Part shown: positions 10,595 to 24,168 of the stretch, one piece after another
Layout of the letters: every line of letters starts with the position of its first letter
How positions within the stretch are numbered: position 1 is the first letter of the stretch
From: Piper betle
Taxonomy: Eukaryota > Streptophyta > Magnoliopsida > Piperales > Piperaceae
Direction: 5' to 3'
Length of the DNA stretch: 64,000 bases
Assembly (NCBI GenBank): GCA_033002965.1
Contig: JAURVB010012863.1
Location: forward strand, 147,375 to 211,374
The notes under the pieces: model-generated
The model's input: the letters and a program-made list of their open reading frames with translations, nothing else
Told to the model about the DNA's origin: nothing
Database searches by the model: none
Made by a program: the position numbers and the translations under genes

Positions 10595-13500
10595 TGTAAC
10601 ACCCCGTTTTGGTTCACCCATGAACTAACCTGGAAATGCTACCGGCGATCGAACCGTTCGCTAATATACTTGATTTGGTTACACCAACCCAGATCTACCC
10701 TCGGTTTCTCAAGATGGTGATGCAAGCATAATGCATGGCTGAGATGCATAGGTTCTAATATTGTTTTAGGTGGATGCTATGATATGTAATCATGTATTAA
10801 ACAAACAAAATATGTAAAAAGTCTAAAGAAAATAACTATTTTTAAAAGAAAACGGACAATAGGGACCACCCTATCAACAACAAACATTATATATATATCA
10901 ATAAACATAGAAAACATAGTAAAAAAATACAGCATTTATCTCAACATTTCAATTATCATCACTTTCTTCATCTTCTGAGTAGAGTATAGACTCCATTGCT
11001 CAACCTATTTATTTCTTTTCACATTTTTTCAATCACATGCAAAACATATTATCCATTCACAGAAATAACATTCAAGGTTGCATCATTCAAACAACTCCAC
11101 ATTCAACCTCAATTACATTCGGCAAGTACATGTGCGCACAATTTCATTTCTGCTCCTTTGCAGTTCTGAGAGCGCTCAATTCTCATAGTTCTCATCTACA
11201 TAAATAATAGAATAATATCAATAGCGAGCATTACTGGTCCAGATATAACTAATAACAAACTAACACAGGAAAGGTGGCCCTCCTATTGAATGAAAACATT
11301 TTTATTTTTCCTCATAGAATCTCTCATAAGGGCACTAATTAGGAGTCGTCAACCTCGTGCGACAGTGTCCCCTTTCTTTCTCATCTCATTCTTTGGCAAC
11401 TTTAAAGTATCCCTTGCACGGGAAAAATCAATTTCTATTCTTTCAACCCTCTACATCCTTCGTATCACTCATGACCCTGAGTATAGAGGCCTAGTACTCT
11501 CAGGTATGCGCCTTCAGTGCCCTTTGAAATCACAAGTCTAGACATGCACTCCATAACAGTGCTCGTAAACCTCCACACTTCTTCAGGTTTGAGGAACTCA
11601 AAGGTGAGTTATCAGGATCCCTCGAGAATGGAACAGATGCTAACCAAATCCAAAACACACTTTAACTAACACACACCTTGTTTAAACACACAGTCGTCGG
11701 TTTTCCCTTGTCTCACAGCTCACTGAAAACTCAAAAAACTACATGTACATAGGCCTAGGTAGGGTTTGTGATATAATAAGCCTAAAGGCATTGTGATCTA
11801 GATCTGAGTTTTCGAAAACAGACTCAAGAAATCTCATCCTCGAGGGTTATTAGCCCAAAAATTTCATGCGATTAGATGGCTTGTGTGGAATGAGATATAA
11901 TAAATCTACCACTCGACATATCCAATTACCTGTTAAAACAAAACACGATGAGCATAAAAGTCAAACCAGAAGCGAGTCTTAAATAAACTTGGTAGAAGCT
12001 CCAATTAGGGTTGCTAATTGAGCGAGCCAGCTCGTGAGCATTTAGCGTTCGGCTCGGATTGACTTGACTCAAAACTCGACATTTAAATACTCGACTCGAA
12101 CTTGAATCTTACGAGCCGAGCTTAAGCAAGGTCGGTTCGACTCGACTCGACTCGGTTGTAACTCGAACTCGACTCATAGTTCGACTAGAACTCAACTAGA
12201 TAAAATAATATAATAATATAGTCTTTATATTATATTTATTATATATATATATATATGAAATATAATAATAAAGAAGCAAGATAGTTGAGATGGTAAGTAT
12301 TCACTTTGATGACTTCAAGGTTGTGGGTGGCATCATTTTTTTTAAGTGAGGTACTTTTGACTTTTAATCGAGCTGGTTTCGAGCTAACGAATGCGCTGGG
12401 TGAACGAGCTCACAAAAATTAAACAGTTTAAGTATATTCGATCTCGAGCCGAGCTCGAACACATAAAAGATATTCGAGTCGAACTCGAGCATGTATGTCC
12501 AAAACTTATTCGATCTCAAGTCGAGTTCAAACGAGTTTCGATCTATTCGAGCTGAGTTCGAACACATGTTGAGCTCGGCTCGCTCGCTCAATTAGCACCC
12601 CTAGCTCCAATCATGTCCACGCATGTATGCAACGAGCTCTTACTCCATACCTACACATCAAACTAAAAGTTAATGCCCGCTTATGATGTATTCACACATC
12701 CTATAGCACACACGCATTAAGACACAACTCATATCAAATCACATTTCAATCCCTATTAGATTTCCTATGCTACATTGTATTAGATTACAATACTTACTTA
12801 ATTTACTTAATTAGTTCCTTAGAATTCATTTTAATACCATACAATCATTCAATTTCATTTTTATTTACAACAAAATATTTAACATGTCAATCAATCAATC
12901 TTAGCATGTTATGCTAATAATTATCACTTTTAAGTAATTAAGTCGAAGTTAATTATACCTCGCATCGTCGACAATCGATGACGACTAGGGTTTATTGTGT
13001 GGCTTGAGACTCAAATTAAGCACCCGGCAGTGTCTGAAGTTCAATCGAGTTTGACTGGATGAATTTGGCAAAAGATTCAGCAAATTTTAGGGATTTGGCA
13101 ATTTTTAGCAGTTTCCTGCAAATAATCGACGGTTTTTGGCGAGGCAATCAGGGCTATGGGTTGACACCAACTCGGTGAGCTCAACCCAATGGTGGTGGTG
13201 GTGAAGGTGAAAGCGGCGGTGTGATCGATGGCAGCAGCGTCAAGTTAGTTGAGCGTTGGTAGGTTGATCGTCTTGTTGGCCCTTGGCTAGCCTCGGCGAT
13301 AGCCCTAGTTAAGGGAGAAATGGTCAAGGGTCTAAGTGGGAGGCATCGGCATCACTACGGCGGCGAAGCAATGTATATGGTGGCGAATCAAAGCCGGGAT
13401 GGGCAGCGCTAGGAAGCAGCTCTCGTGCGTCGTGGAGGTCAGGCAGTAGCCAGGGAGGTTGGGAAAAGCTCGACGATGGCCCAGTGGTGGTCGGAGGGGC

Positions 13501-13981
13501 GTCGATGATGAGGATGGGGGCGGCATCAGGGTGGATTGGGAGAAAGGGTCATGAAGGGGTGGTGGCAATTTCGTAAATAAAAGTTGACTCATTTCGAATT
13601 TGAGTTAAAAATAATAACTAAATCCTAATAATTCTAAAAAAAATCCAAAAAATAAGAAAATTTTCATAAAATATAATACACATCTTAACATCACAATAAA
13701 ATTTTTATAACTAACAACTCACTCAAACTGTTCTATAACGTGTCTTAATGTGTCATTCGACCTAAAAAAATCGTTACATACTATCATATACTCTGATAAT
13801 TCATTTTTCATCATCTTTTTGACGTTATCACCGTAAACTTAGGTACACTTGACCCCCATCACTTATAACACATGGTTGATCTCGACTTAGCAGGCGGTCA
13901 TGAAACTAACTCGACTCAAACTGACAACTGAACCGACTAGTTCACTAATATAAAATTCTAACTTGACTCGCGGGTTTTACA
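10595..13981 (+). mobile_element. Solo LTR-like element, copy L3
   Basis: Starts TGTAACACCCCG and ends CGGGTTTTACA. The flanks share catt (10591-10594 and 13982-13985), a 4-bp remnant of a target duplication. The internal order matches L1: the GGATCCCTCGAG block, the CTCATCCTCGAGG block, GGTAGAAGCTCCAA (interrupted by a MITE) and the segment ending in CGACTAGGGTTT near 12990. About 2.8 kb without the nested MITE. It is more diverged and less CG-rich than L1 or L4, which suggests an older, methylation-decayed copy. Confidence 0.7.
12006..12603. mobile_element. hAT-like MITE rich in ACTCGA units, copy B1
   Basis: Terminal inverted repeats start TAGGGTTGCTAATTGAGC and TAGGGGTGCTAATTGAGC (reverse complement of the right end). 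The perfect 8-bp duplication gctccaat lies at 11998-12005 and 12604-12611, as expected for hAT. The subterminal parts are dense in ACTCGA/TCGAGT and GAGCTCG units; the centre is AT-rich. No coding capacity. It splits the GGTAGAAGCTCCAA-CATGTCC block of L3, which is continuous in other L copies. A second, inverted copy is at 17669-18261. Confidence 0.88.
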
Positions 13982-16212
13982 CATTCGGTACCAAACCCGC
14001 CAATTGATTCACAACAATTATGAAAATCACCATTAACGACTATCAGTTTTCATCACATAATTACATACAGATAATTATGTATTTGCAACTGTGGCATTTC
14101 TATGGCTTCCATGTAATCTATAATATCTAGAAGTACATCAAAGAAAGTTGAATCAGAAAATTCAAGTCAAATGGATACATTTTTGTTGAACACATTTGCC
14201 ATTACATAGTAAGTTTGAGGGGTTATTATTACTTTGTGAGTTATTATTTACATGAATAACCATTTAGGTTTGATTCATTAAACTGCATACAATTGACTGA
14301 TTGCATAAAATTGCATAACATGGTATATTGATATGATTAACTAATTCGATTTTTTATTCATAAACTGATATGGCAATTTTAATATTTTAAACTGCATAGA
14401 TATCGCATTATCAGTTTTTTTCATGACTGTAACTGCATCAGTTTAAATAACTAATTATGCCTATTGTGTCTTACGTGCATGTTAAAGAAACTATTACTTT
14501 TTCAAATGTTTGACAAGTATGTAATTTGCATGCACTTAAAACCACTCCACCAGTCACCGGCGGGCGTATTTGTAAAATCCGCTAGTAACTACCCGGCAAA
14601 AGAAAGAGAAGGCTTTGAGAGGACTTGCTTCATTCTTAATTAGGGTTAAGGTATAGGTATAGCAATGAATCAGTATTCAAGAGGTATGTATATAAATAAA
14701 TTTTCAATTAAAAGATGGCATAAGAGGTAATCCCCCCACCCCGCTAAAAATAATTTGTAAAATTTTTTTCATGTTGCTGCAAATTAATTAACCAAACAAA
14801 GCTAAAGTTTTTGGCTTTAATGTACGGAAAATTTCAATTTGATTCAATTTTAAAAAGTTGGAATTATGGACAATTCGTTTTGAATATTTGGTTTGATTCA
14901 TAATTTGATGCTTTTAAATGCCTACCCTATTTCTTTTGATGGGTCATTTTTAGAAAAAAACTTAAATAAAACAATGAAAAGGCCTTATTTAACTTCTGCA
15001 TCGGCCGAACCAAGTCTCATATGTGTTGTGACAACAACAGTCAACAATGGGCAGCATAGTTATTATATAATCAGATTTATTGGGTTCAGGTTTAAGAGTA
15101 GAAATTTAATATGAGAAGGCTTAATATCAGCAACCGTTGATATAGAAATATCAGCATCAGGAAAATCTAGACATTCATCAAGATCACATTGGTGTTTTTT
15201 TTTGTAATTTGGATAAAATTGCCCTCATCATCCAACCATTCTTATAATCTAAGGTCCCACATTAAATATAGATAATACAAGAGTATTAATTGTTGATGAT
15301 ACTAATTTTTCTCAATTAATGAATACCCATAAATGATTTCATTTCCTCTTTAGCCCAACAGTTCTGGAGGTAATAAAAAATTTGTTAGTTGAGCCCATGG
15401 GCCATTGAAATATATCCACTACCTTATGCGTTTGGCCCATGGGTGAATAGCTGTTCTTTGGAAAACAAAATAAAATAAAAAAGGTAAGTGTTGTCCACAA
15501 AATGAAATAAATTACCTGTTATTTTTGTTTCTGCAATCGCTCTTGATAGGAAGTAACAACACCCTGCTGATGATATTTGACAACATTTTAAGGCAGTTTA
15601 TTTTTTCTTCGGAATTTTCGCATTTAGACGTGCAAGCGAGGCGAAAAATTATTAATGAACATAATTCATAAACCATTGTTCCAACTTAGCCGAGTGATGA
15701 TAATTGTGTAAACCACCCGCTCAGTTAAGACAACCATGAATTGGAACCATTCAAAGTCATTTTGTAGTGTCTTTCCGGGTAGCTTCAAACTCATGGACCA
15801 TCAAAAACGTTTAACTAAAATTTTAAGCTATTTATATATCTTAACTTATGGTACACCCAATTGCAAGTACGATGGGTCTTCTATAACCATAAAAAATTCA
15901 TTAAGTCATCTGCATGGGTTCACCAAATTGACTATGCAACTAATAAAAATACAAATCAATATCGACATGGTAAACAATATTATTCAGAACCTTCTCCCAT
16001 TTCAGATGAACCTTCGATTGATCCAACTCCATTTCAGATCCTCTGCTCTTGTTAATTCCTTCCCATGACCACCACACACGCTTGGACTTGATCCAACCGA
16101 AGCCACCAGAACAAGAACTTATAAGGTCCCCATTTGATGTATCAATGTTCGTGTCAAATACCCAATATAAGAAAAGGGATTGCATCGTCGTCAGAAAGTT
16201 GGGTCTCTGCCA

Positions 16213-16217
<5 letters not shown>
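13982..16217. other. AT-rich intergenic DNA, no gene seen
   Basis: No supported coding region, RNA gene or mobile element was recognised. Short open frames here have AT-driven composition and no domain. A C-run occurs near 14732. Confidence 0.5.

Positions 16218-16245
<28 letters not shown>
16218..16245. repeat. (CT)14 microsatellite
   Basis: Uninterrupted CT dinucleotide run. CT runs are frequent in plant 5' leaders, and a short open frame with an ATG follows 33 bp downstream. Confidence 0.9.
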
Positions 16246-16248
<3 letters not shown>

Positions 16249-16277
16249 ATTGGAATTGGAATGAACTCGTCAATTTC

Positions 16278-16505
16278 ATGGCGTCTCCTGGGTTGAAGTC
16301 TTCCAAGGAGGCCACCAATCTTCCTTTTCTATACTTGTTAGCCACATGTATGAAACTCAGAAGGAAACTACTACAACTATACACCTCTTCTTCCTCGAGT
16401 CGTCGCTCCGCCGACCCAATTCAACGATTCGGAAGACAATTACGTAGACATATGCTGCTCCGCTCCCAAGTTGGGGCGATTCCACAGCGTGCAAAAGGTG
16501 GGTGA
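16278..16505 (+). CDS. Possible small unrecognised ORF or gene fragment
   Basis: An open frame from an ATG in a plausible context (TTCATGG) gives a 75-residue Arg/Ser-rich peptide beginning MASPGLKSSKEATN with no domain I recognise. In another frame, the part from about 16352 reads as a more protein-like stretch containing DSEDNYVDICCSAPK up to a candidate donor (CAAAAG then GTGGGTG) near 16500. Local base composition is less AT-rich than the surroundings, and a CT-rich leader precedes it. It may be the first exon of a decayed or frame-shifted gene. Nothing downstream supports a continuation, so confidence is low. Confidence 0.2.
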   Translation: MASPGLKSSKEATNLPFLYLLATCMKLRRKLLQLYTSSSSSRRSADPIQRFGRQLRRHMLLRSQVGAIPQRAKGG

Positions 16506-17668
16506 TTCTGCACTTTTCCTTCGCTTTGTCAACGGGCGCGCACATTGACAAAAGCTTGTCAACTGACCATAGAATTCACGTTTGACGGAACTCGTTATAA
16601 CACATGAAAGCATAGCCTTCAAATTAGGCAACACATATCCAACCGGTTCAACTTCAACTCATGCATGTTTTGGCAAAAGAAAAAAGAAAACTTCAACTCA
16701 TGCATATCCCCCATAAAGTTCAATTTAAAAAAACAAGCTCAAACGACAGTACTGTATCATACAAATAAAACCCACAATTAGATATGGGTTATAATTTCTA
16801 ACTTTTATGAAGGTATATTACTAAGCATATTTTAAAGATTTAAGATTCGGTATGGTATGAAATGGAGTTGAATAGCTTCGAAATCATTTATATTATTTTT
16901 AACTTAGTGAAATAAATGATTATACAAGATTAGTGTATATATAGTACTTTTTTACACTTGAAAATTATAAATATATCATTTACATTACTTAAAATTATTG
17001 CTATAGTCAAACTAAATAAAAAATTTTATATTTTATTTTTTTTGACCAAAAAATAAATCATAAAATCCGTCATTGAAGTGTCATCAGTATAATTAACTTG
17101 GAGTCATTTGGAGTTCAAAAAAGTTTTAAAACTATGATGTGAAAACAACTTGATTACAAATTTAGACGTTGCCATCTCTAAATTATTGTGTATTATGACT
17201 AAACATTACCCGAAGGGTGATATTTATCATTTAATGGAAGGCAAATCAAGACTAAATAGTAACATTTTAATTTTAAAATTTCATTGTGACTCTAAAGATT
17301 CTCTTAACTATATTTTAATATGGCATTCCAAGTCAAACTTCACATAAGATTCCTCATTGACACGATTCCCTAAGTAAAGCAAAAAAAACTATATAAATCA
17401 TTATCTTTCTTAAAATTAAATTAAATCAGCATTTATAACTAATATGAATTACAAAATTTACCAATTGCAAGTCTTAGTTAAGTAATATATGCACATTTTA
17501 TGCTTTTTATGCCTCGTATTGGAAAATCATCATCAATGACATTAAGCTAGTCAGCTTAAAGTTAGCACCGGATCATTTTTGCAGGATAACACGTCGAAGC
17601 GAATAATTTGAGGTATAGGACAAACGTGGATGAATTGTTAAAGTTACTTTATTATATATTCTTGTACG
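16506..17668. other. AT-rich intergenic DNA, nothing seen
   Basis: No gene, RNA or clear repeat recognised. Confidence 0.5.
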
Positions 17669-18261
17669 GAGGGATGCAAATCAAGCAAGCGAGCTAAGCT
17701 TAACTTGTGTTTAAACTCGGTTCGAATAATTTGAAACTCGTTCGAACTCGACTCGAGATCGATCGAGTTTTGAACATATATACTCGAGTTCGACTCAAAT
17801 ATTTTTTATGTGTTCGAGCTCGACTCGAGCTCAAATACACTTAAACTGTTTAATTTTCCTAAGCTCGAACTCAACTCGTTCGTTAACTTGAAACTTGCTT
17901 AATTAAAAGTCAAAAGTACCTCACTTAAAAAAAATATAATCAATGTGGATTGAACCCAGAATACTTACCATCTCAACTATCTCACTTCTTTATTATTATA
18001 TTATATATATATATATATATATTATATATAAATTATATTATTATATTATTTTATCGAGTCGAATTCAAGTTAAGCTACGAGTCGAATTTGAGTTATAACC
18101 GAGTCGAGTCGAGTCGAACACAACCTTGCTCAAGTTCGGCTCGTAAGATTCGAATTCGAGTCGAGTTCGAACTCGAACATTTAAATGTCGAGTTTTGAGT
18201 CGAATCAAACCGAGCCGAACACTAAATGCTCACGAGCTGGCTCGCTCAATTAGCAACCCTA
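17669..18261. mobile_element. hAT-like MITE, copy B2 (inverted, older)
   Basis: Reverse-orientation relative of the element at 12006-12603. It ends GCTCGCTCAATTAGCAACCC and shares the internal AGTACCTCACTTAAAA segment and a central AT run (18002-18022). The left end (GAGGGATGCAAATCAAGCAA) is diverged. Flanking 8-mers cttgtacg and attgtata match only in TTGTA, so the target duplication is decayed and the exact left boundary is uncertain by a few bases. Confidence 0.75.
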
Positions 18262-20960
18262 ATTGTATATTAAAAACAATGACTTAATAATGAATTCAGA
18301 TTTAAGAGTGGTTTTTATGTAAACCAAGACAGGTGTGATTTTATATGTGCCGACTGCCACACTCATCACACATGACTCGGTATGAAGTTGTTACATTATT
18401 TTATTCTTGGTTAAACGGTTAAAATATAGTTAAATTGGTTAAAAATTATATATCATAAATCCAACTTTATTATGTTGTTTAAAAATTAAGTTATCTAAAA
18501 TATTTTTTCATTTACAAAATATAAAATATTCCAACTATTCAAATTATGTTAATCTAGTACTATAAATTAGGATATTAGTAAATAAATAATCTAAATTAAG
18601 AAAGTTCATCAAATTGATATTTTGACAATTAAAAGTTTCAAGATTAGTGTTGATTTAAAAATGAGTTTTTTAGTTATATATAAAAAATTAAATTATATTC
18701 GATTAAATCATTAAATCGGTCAATGTAGAAAGTCATAACCATTTTTATTCTATTTAATTTAAAACGGTCGGTAAATAAGCATTGATAAATTAAATGACTA
18801 TTTACAACCCTACTTCTACCTTTGTAGTGAATTCCAAGGGCCTACTTTTGACCTCTCTTATTTTTTTGGTTAATTTTACATAATATCAATCGTATTTTTT
18901 CTAAATAATATATTCTATTTAATCTTATTTTAAATATAAAACTAAAACTCTCGTCAAGGAAGGAGTTATTTTTCATTTAGGTCTCCTAATTTTATAATAG
19001 GAGTTTTTAGAATAAGTATGATATTTTGTAATATAAACTTCTATTTTTATAATAAATTTTATTCTAAACAAGGAAGCTTGTATTAATTTTAATTAAATAA
19101 TAATTTATTTTATTTTAAGAGACTTATTCGAAGAAACTTCTAATTTCTATGGGAGTTTATCTCTAATTATAGTATTAATAATTTAAACTTAAAATTTTCA
19201 CTTAATTTTAATATTATTAAGAAATACTCATGATAGCAATTTAAATTAACCAAATATTTGATCAATTGATTAATTTAAATTGCCTCTCATTTTTATTTTA
19301 AAATCGAGTGTTATGTATATTAGAAAATATAAAATTTATTTAACAGAGTATATCTCGCATAGTTTTATTGTAAAAAAGCAATGGGGTATAATTCTACCTA
19401 AATTAGAAGTCTCTAGTGTGTATACATCCCTAATTAGTTTAGTCTTTAAATTATCTATGCATAAATAAAATTTGAACGATTCAGCCTTTTTTAAATAAAA
19501 TTAGTCAAAGGCTCACACAATGTGCGAGTCACGTTTGAAACTTATTAATAATATATACGAAGAACATATCAAATTAGTTTTAAAAGATATTAGTATTTTA
19601 TTTTGAAATAAAATAATGAATATTTATTTAATTTAACAAAAAAACAATTGCATACAAATATTAAAATTGATTATAATTTTAATAATTAAAAAATTATAAC
19701 AATTAAATGAAATTTTTAAATGATTTTTTAATTCAGATAAAATTATACTCTAATTTTTATTAGTAATAAATAATAAATAATAAATAAATAAAAATCTGTA
19801 AAAATCTCAATTAAATATATGTATTATTAAGTAACAAACTATAATTTGAATAGTATAATTATAAATATATTAAAGTTTATCAATATTTAAAAAAATTAAT
19901 TTAGTTTTTATAGTCAAATGATTTCTTAATAATAGTAATAATAGTTTTAAAATAAATAATTATTAATTAACTAAAAAAATTTATTGTACCACGATGCAAT
20001 AATTGTTGAAATACAACGAGTGCAATAATAAAAAAACCTTACTTTTATGTTAGAGGATTACGACTGTACTTACAATATTGTTATTGTTGTAGCTAATACT
20101 GGGCCCACTTCCGATAGCATTTTTCACACTTTCTCGGAATTTTGTATAATGCGTTTTTTTTTTTTTGCTTTTTCTCTTAAAAGCACACAAGTTATAACGT
20201 ACGAGGGTGTATGTTGGGAAATGAACGTACGAGGAGGAGAAAAGTGTAGAGATAGGGGGCACATTACACGTGATGAGTATTGGTACCTGATCTGTTGTGC
20301 CTCGTGGCTCCAACCACGGAAGTGTCGTGCCCACAATAAATTGCATCGCCCACACAGCGACAATCGTACCACTGTCCTGCGCCCTCTCATTTGCCTCTTT
20401 AATTTTTCGTTGTGCATTGATTGATGGTGAACGAGTATCTATCACCTCTCGCATGTCGCGCTTCTCTCATCCATGCCATTCTCGGCTTCCAATTTAGTTG
20501 CATTTAATCTTATGAATTTTACTGTTTCTGTTTCATTTGTTTTAATACAGTGTGCTAATGGAGAGACATTAACAATGCCGGTTTCCTTCCAAACTACTTT
20601 GAAACAATGCCTAATAATGGTTGAAGACGTTTAACTAACCATTTGAAGTCTGAAAGAAAATTTTTATCCACGCCCGTTAAAATTTGCATGCTCAGGGTGC
20701 CTCTAACGTGATGAAATATTTTAAATTTAAAAAGTAGGTAAGACTTAATCTTAATTATTGTAATTAGTAGAGTTTGAAAAATGTATCGTAATAAACAGTT
20801 AAATTCTATTAATTGTAATAATTTAGGCTAATTAAATGACTTTGTTGCAGCATTTACTATAGCAAACTCAATTCCCTCTCCATTAGAGTATTAATTTATA
20901 AGTTAGCGAGTTGAAGCGGGTTAATTGCCACTTGGGAGTTTCTTCACATCCCGGGCACCT

Positions 20961-21108
20961 CCCATGTAACATCTAGAACTTTGGAAGTTGACGTACCAAA
21001 CAATATATGTAGATGAACCGTGTATTAAAAAGTTCCCATGGAACATCTAGAACTTGGGAAGTTGAGGTACCAAGCTATATGTGCTGATGAACTGTGTATT
21101 AAAAAGGA
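20961..21108. repeat. Tandem duplication, two 74-bp units
   Basis: Units 20961-21034 and 21035-21108 both run from CCCATG(T/G)AACATCTAGAA through a GTACCAA block to GTGTATTAAAAAG. They differ at roughly ten positions, so the duplication is not recent. Confidence 0.8.
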
Positions 21109-22482
21109 ACAAATCAATGGGAATCTAGGACTTATAAAGCTGATGATTAATTTAATATATGTACGTGACCATTGATCATTTGATTACCTCAATGAGGCAT
21201 GTACTTTTGTTTGTATGAGTGCCCAACTTCTCGCCCATGTACACAACAACAGCAATAATTAGGCCGAGAGGCAAAACCAAATCATCGAATAGAGCAAATC
21301 ACGTAATCCATGTTAAATCGAGTTTTTATAAAATCAAACTGAATTAAAATATTTTATTCGGTTTTAGTTTAATAATTCGACAACTGATTCTCATCATAAG
21401 TTGCTTCAACGTGGCTTGTTTAATTATCTAATAAAAAAATCACCGCATTTTAATTAGTGAATAACAGGTGCATAAAAAATTATTCTAAAGATGCATATCA
21501 TATCAATTTCAAAATTTGTCATGAATATGTAATAATTTTCTGATAGTTAAAAAATTCAATTCTTCGGATAGAGACTTAAATGATTTACTTTCAGATTTAA
21601 ATGATTTAATTTCGAACCAGATTCAACCCTTATAAAAAATTTGATTTTGGGCTACTGAAAACTGAACGGAATTAGTTTAGAACCAAATAGAATTTAATAA
21701 TATTCAGATCAGTTTAGATTTTTGCTGCACTGTACCCCCCAAGCTGTATGTAGTAAGCGCATGGGTGGTCACTGTATCCAACATAAAAACCTTGTAACAA
21801 TTTTTTTGTTTAAAAAATTATCAAGCATGCACATAAACTCAATACCAATTTGCAGATATTTTATGTGCATTATAATATATTAAATTAAAGTTGTCATAAA
21901 AGTAATCCTGTGTACACACCAAAAATGTTCTCACTTTTTTCTACATCGAATTCAATTGGCTCATTAAATTACTCACTTGTATCATTCTTATATGACAATT
22001 TGTTGGGGTCAATCCAAATCAAGATGGGAAAATGTGGAGAAAATTTTGGTGGTGCAGAAAAAAACCAGACATTATTTTAAGGTTGTTTGTTTTCATAATC
22101 GAATTCATAACCTTATGCCTGATTAATATTGGATTAATGCTCATCTTAAACTGTCATTAGATAAATTAGTTAGGCATTCATAATAACGGAAGAGGGATGG
22201 TCAATTGCTCATCTTACCTTACTATTATCAACTATAATATATATACATATATAATAAACATATATGACATGTTGACGAAGACAACCAACACTTCTTTCGT
22301 CATACATATCCCTTCCCTCTCCTCTCGGGAAAGAATATACGGTGACCTACCTTCATTAATCAAGTATTACGAGCCAATTGTCAAACTTTAATGTGTACAT
22401 TTTTGGGGGTACCAACCCTGGTTATTTGGTTTGGGAGGAAAAAAACTTTACTATGTGCACATTAAAATGTACTATAAGTTGT

Positions 22483-22483
<1 letters not shown>

Positions 22484-22509
<26 letters not shown>
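22484..22509. repeat. (AT)n microsatellite
   Basis: AT dinucleotide run of about 13 units in intergenic DNA. Confidence 0.9.
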
Positions 22510-22513
<4 letters not shown>

Positions 22514-24026
22514 AAATTGTGAGAATTAAAATTGAACTACGAAATACGTCAATGGGTAGCTATTATGATTAAGACAACACGTAGCGCTCATGATCAACTT
22601 GGTTGGAGAGGACATGAGAATTGGGACTTGACGTGTCCCAACCGGACGTCTTTATACGTCCATTCTTTCTTGGCGTATTAATTTTAAAAATAAAATAAAA
22701 TAAAAGTATGGTGATGCAAAAAATACAATAGTTTTTTGCATCACATTGTACTAGAAAGATGTGACAGCCACGATGAACATTGCTCATTTTCCAAGTCGTT
22801 TCCTATTTTAAATTACATGATTTTATTTATCTAAAAAACCGTTAAAATCAAATTTAATTTCGAGACAAAGTATGTTTTCATTTAAAAAAAATATTTGAAA
22901 AGTAGTCGGGAAGCTTGGCTATAAAACCCAATCTTATTGAAGAATGTAATCGCCATCCATATACAACAAGATGCAGTTGAAAAAATTCCAATATCAATAT
23001 GCCTTTTAGTGCTCTTAACGTATAGGGTTTTTCAAGTTTTATTAAGATAATTTTGTAACATATTTAAACTCATAAAATATTATGTTTTTTATATGTATTT
23101 TGAAGGAAAAATATTATAAGTAGTCAAATATCCAAAAATATATATCATACATGTTCAAAAGTTTTCAATTTTATCAAATATGGTGATTTGAATCAGAATA
23201 TTATATCCTTTTAATTATCATATCTGTGTCGACCAGATCTACCAAACCTATATATGATCTAATAAAAATATAAATTATTATATAATTTATGGGAAAATAT
23301 TAAAAAATTATTATAAAAAAATATTTAATATCACCCGTTCAAATCAAATACACACCAAAACTCAATCCAATCTAAACATTCTTAGATATATTATATCAAA
23401 CCCAAATCCAGATTGCATATAAAGAACAGAATTTACCAAATATTTAAATCTATCCCGACACACGCTGCATGTCTCAAAACTCAATTTTTTTCTTTTTTAT
23501 ATTTAAACAACATTTGTCCAAAAATTGAGTAAAAGTTAATTATATGCATGCTTATCTAAATCAACAAAACAATAATCCCTTACACCTATAGTTTGTAAAA
23601 ATTTCAATCAAATTATCACAAACTGACATGAAATGTTTTTAAGTCAACCCCCTAAGAATTATAAATAAGGCAGACATTTTCCTGGATGAAAATAAACTTA
23701 ACACGCTGAGAATGAAGGGTTTTATTTTCGGCCTGGGTATATAAGAGGTCAATTCTCGGGACATGTAATAGAAGCATTAATTGGTTATTATTAAGTGTGT
23801 AAAAATGCAACTTGCTGCTAAGCTCACAATTTATAATAAAGTGTTAATACAGATATAATTGTGCATTATTGACGCCATAAACAAATCACGGTTGGTCAAT
23901 ATTTATTTTATGACGCCACATCAATTAATTAATTAATTTTAATTATTCTGTAAGTTGAATGGCCCTCTCAAGTCTTGATTAATTAATTCGGACATCATTT
24001 AAAAAAACAGGGATGGAAATGGGGCG

Positions 24027-24034
24027 TATTTATA
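24027..24034 (+). promoter_or_regulatory. Probable TATA box of the MAPK kinase gene
   Basis: TATTTATA lies about 106 bp before the first ATG downstream (the small uORF) and about 150 bp before the kinase start, so transcription would begin near 24060. The assignment rests on position and sequence only. Confidence 0.5.
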
Positions 24035-24132
24035 GTTATACCACACAAGAACTAAGACAAAGACAGCAACATCGATTGTGCGTCTTCTTCCCCGAACCTT
24101 CAAGACGATACACCCCATCCTTTTTATCCGCC

Positions 24133-24168
24133 ATGGCCGCCCCTCCCCACCACCATCACCACCATTAG
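24133..24168 (+). CDS. Upstream ORF ending in six histidines
   Basis: A complete 11-codon reading frame, M-A-A-P-P followed by six His codons and TAG, in the predicted 5' leader of the MAPK kinase. Its start context (GCCATGG) is stronger than that of the main start (GCGATGA), and its stop lies 12 bases before the main ATG in the same frame. If translated, it would limit kinase translation to leaky scanning or reinitiation. Translation itself is inferred; the frame and spacing are seen directly. Confidence 0.45.
   Translation: MAAPPHHHHHH

Larger units (their letters stand above)
18262..24026. other. AT-rich intergenic DNA upstream of the MAPK kinase
   Basis: About 5.8 kb with no supported gene. 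It holds a 74-bp tandem duplication (20961-21108) and an AT microsatellite (22484-22509). An open frame at 20047-20424 has an overlapping antisense frame of similar length and no domain, and I do not accept it. Confidence 0.5.

Noticed and set aside
20047..20454. 125-codon and 134-codon opposing frames
   Set aside because: They overlap on opposite strands, have no domain and no supporting promoter or splice signals.
24133..24168. His-tag from vector contamination
   Set aside because: The six His codons are flanked by ordinary plant leader and kinase sequence with no vector, protease-site or cloning sequence.
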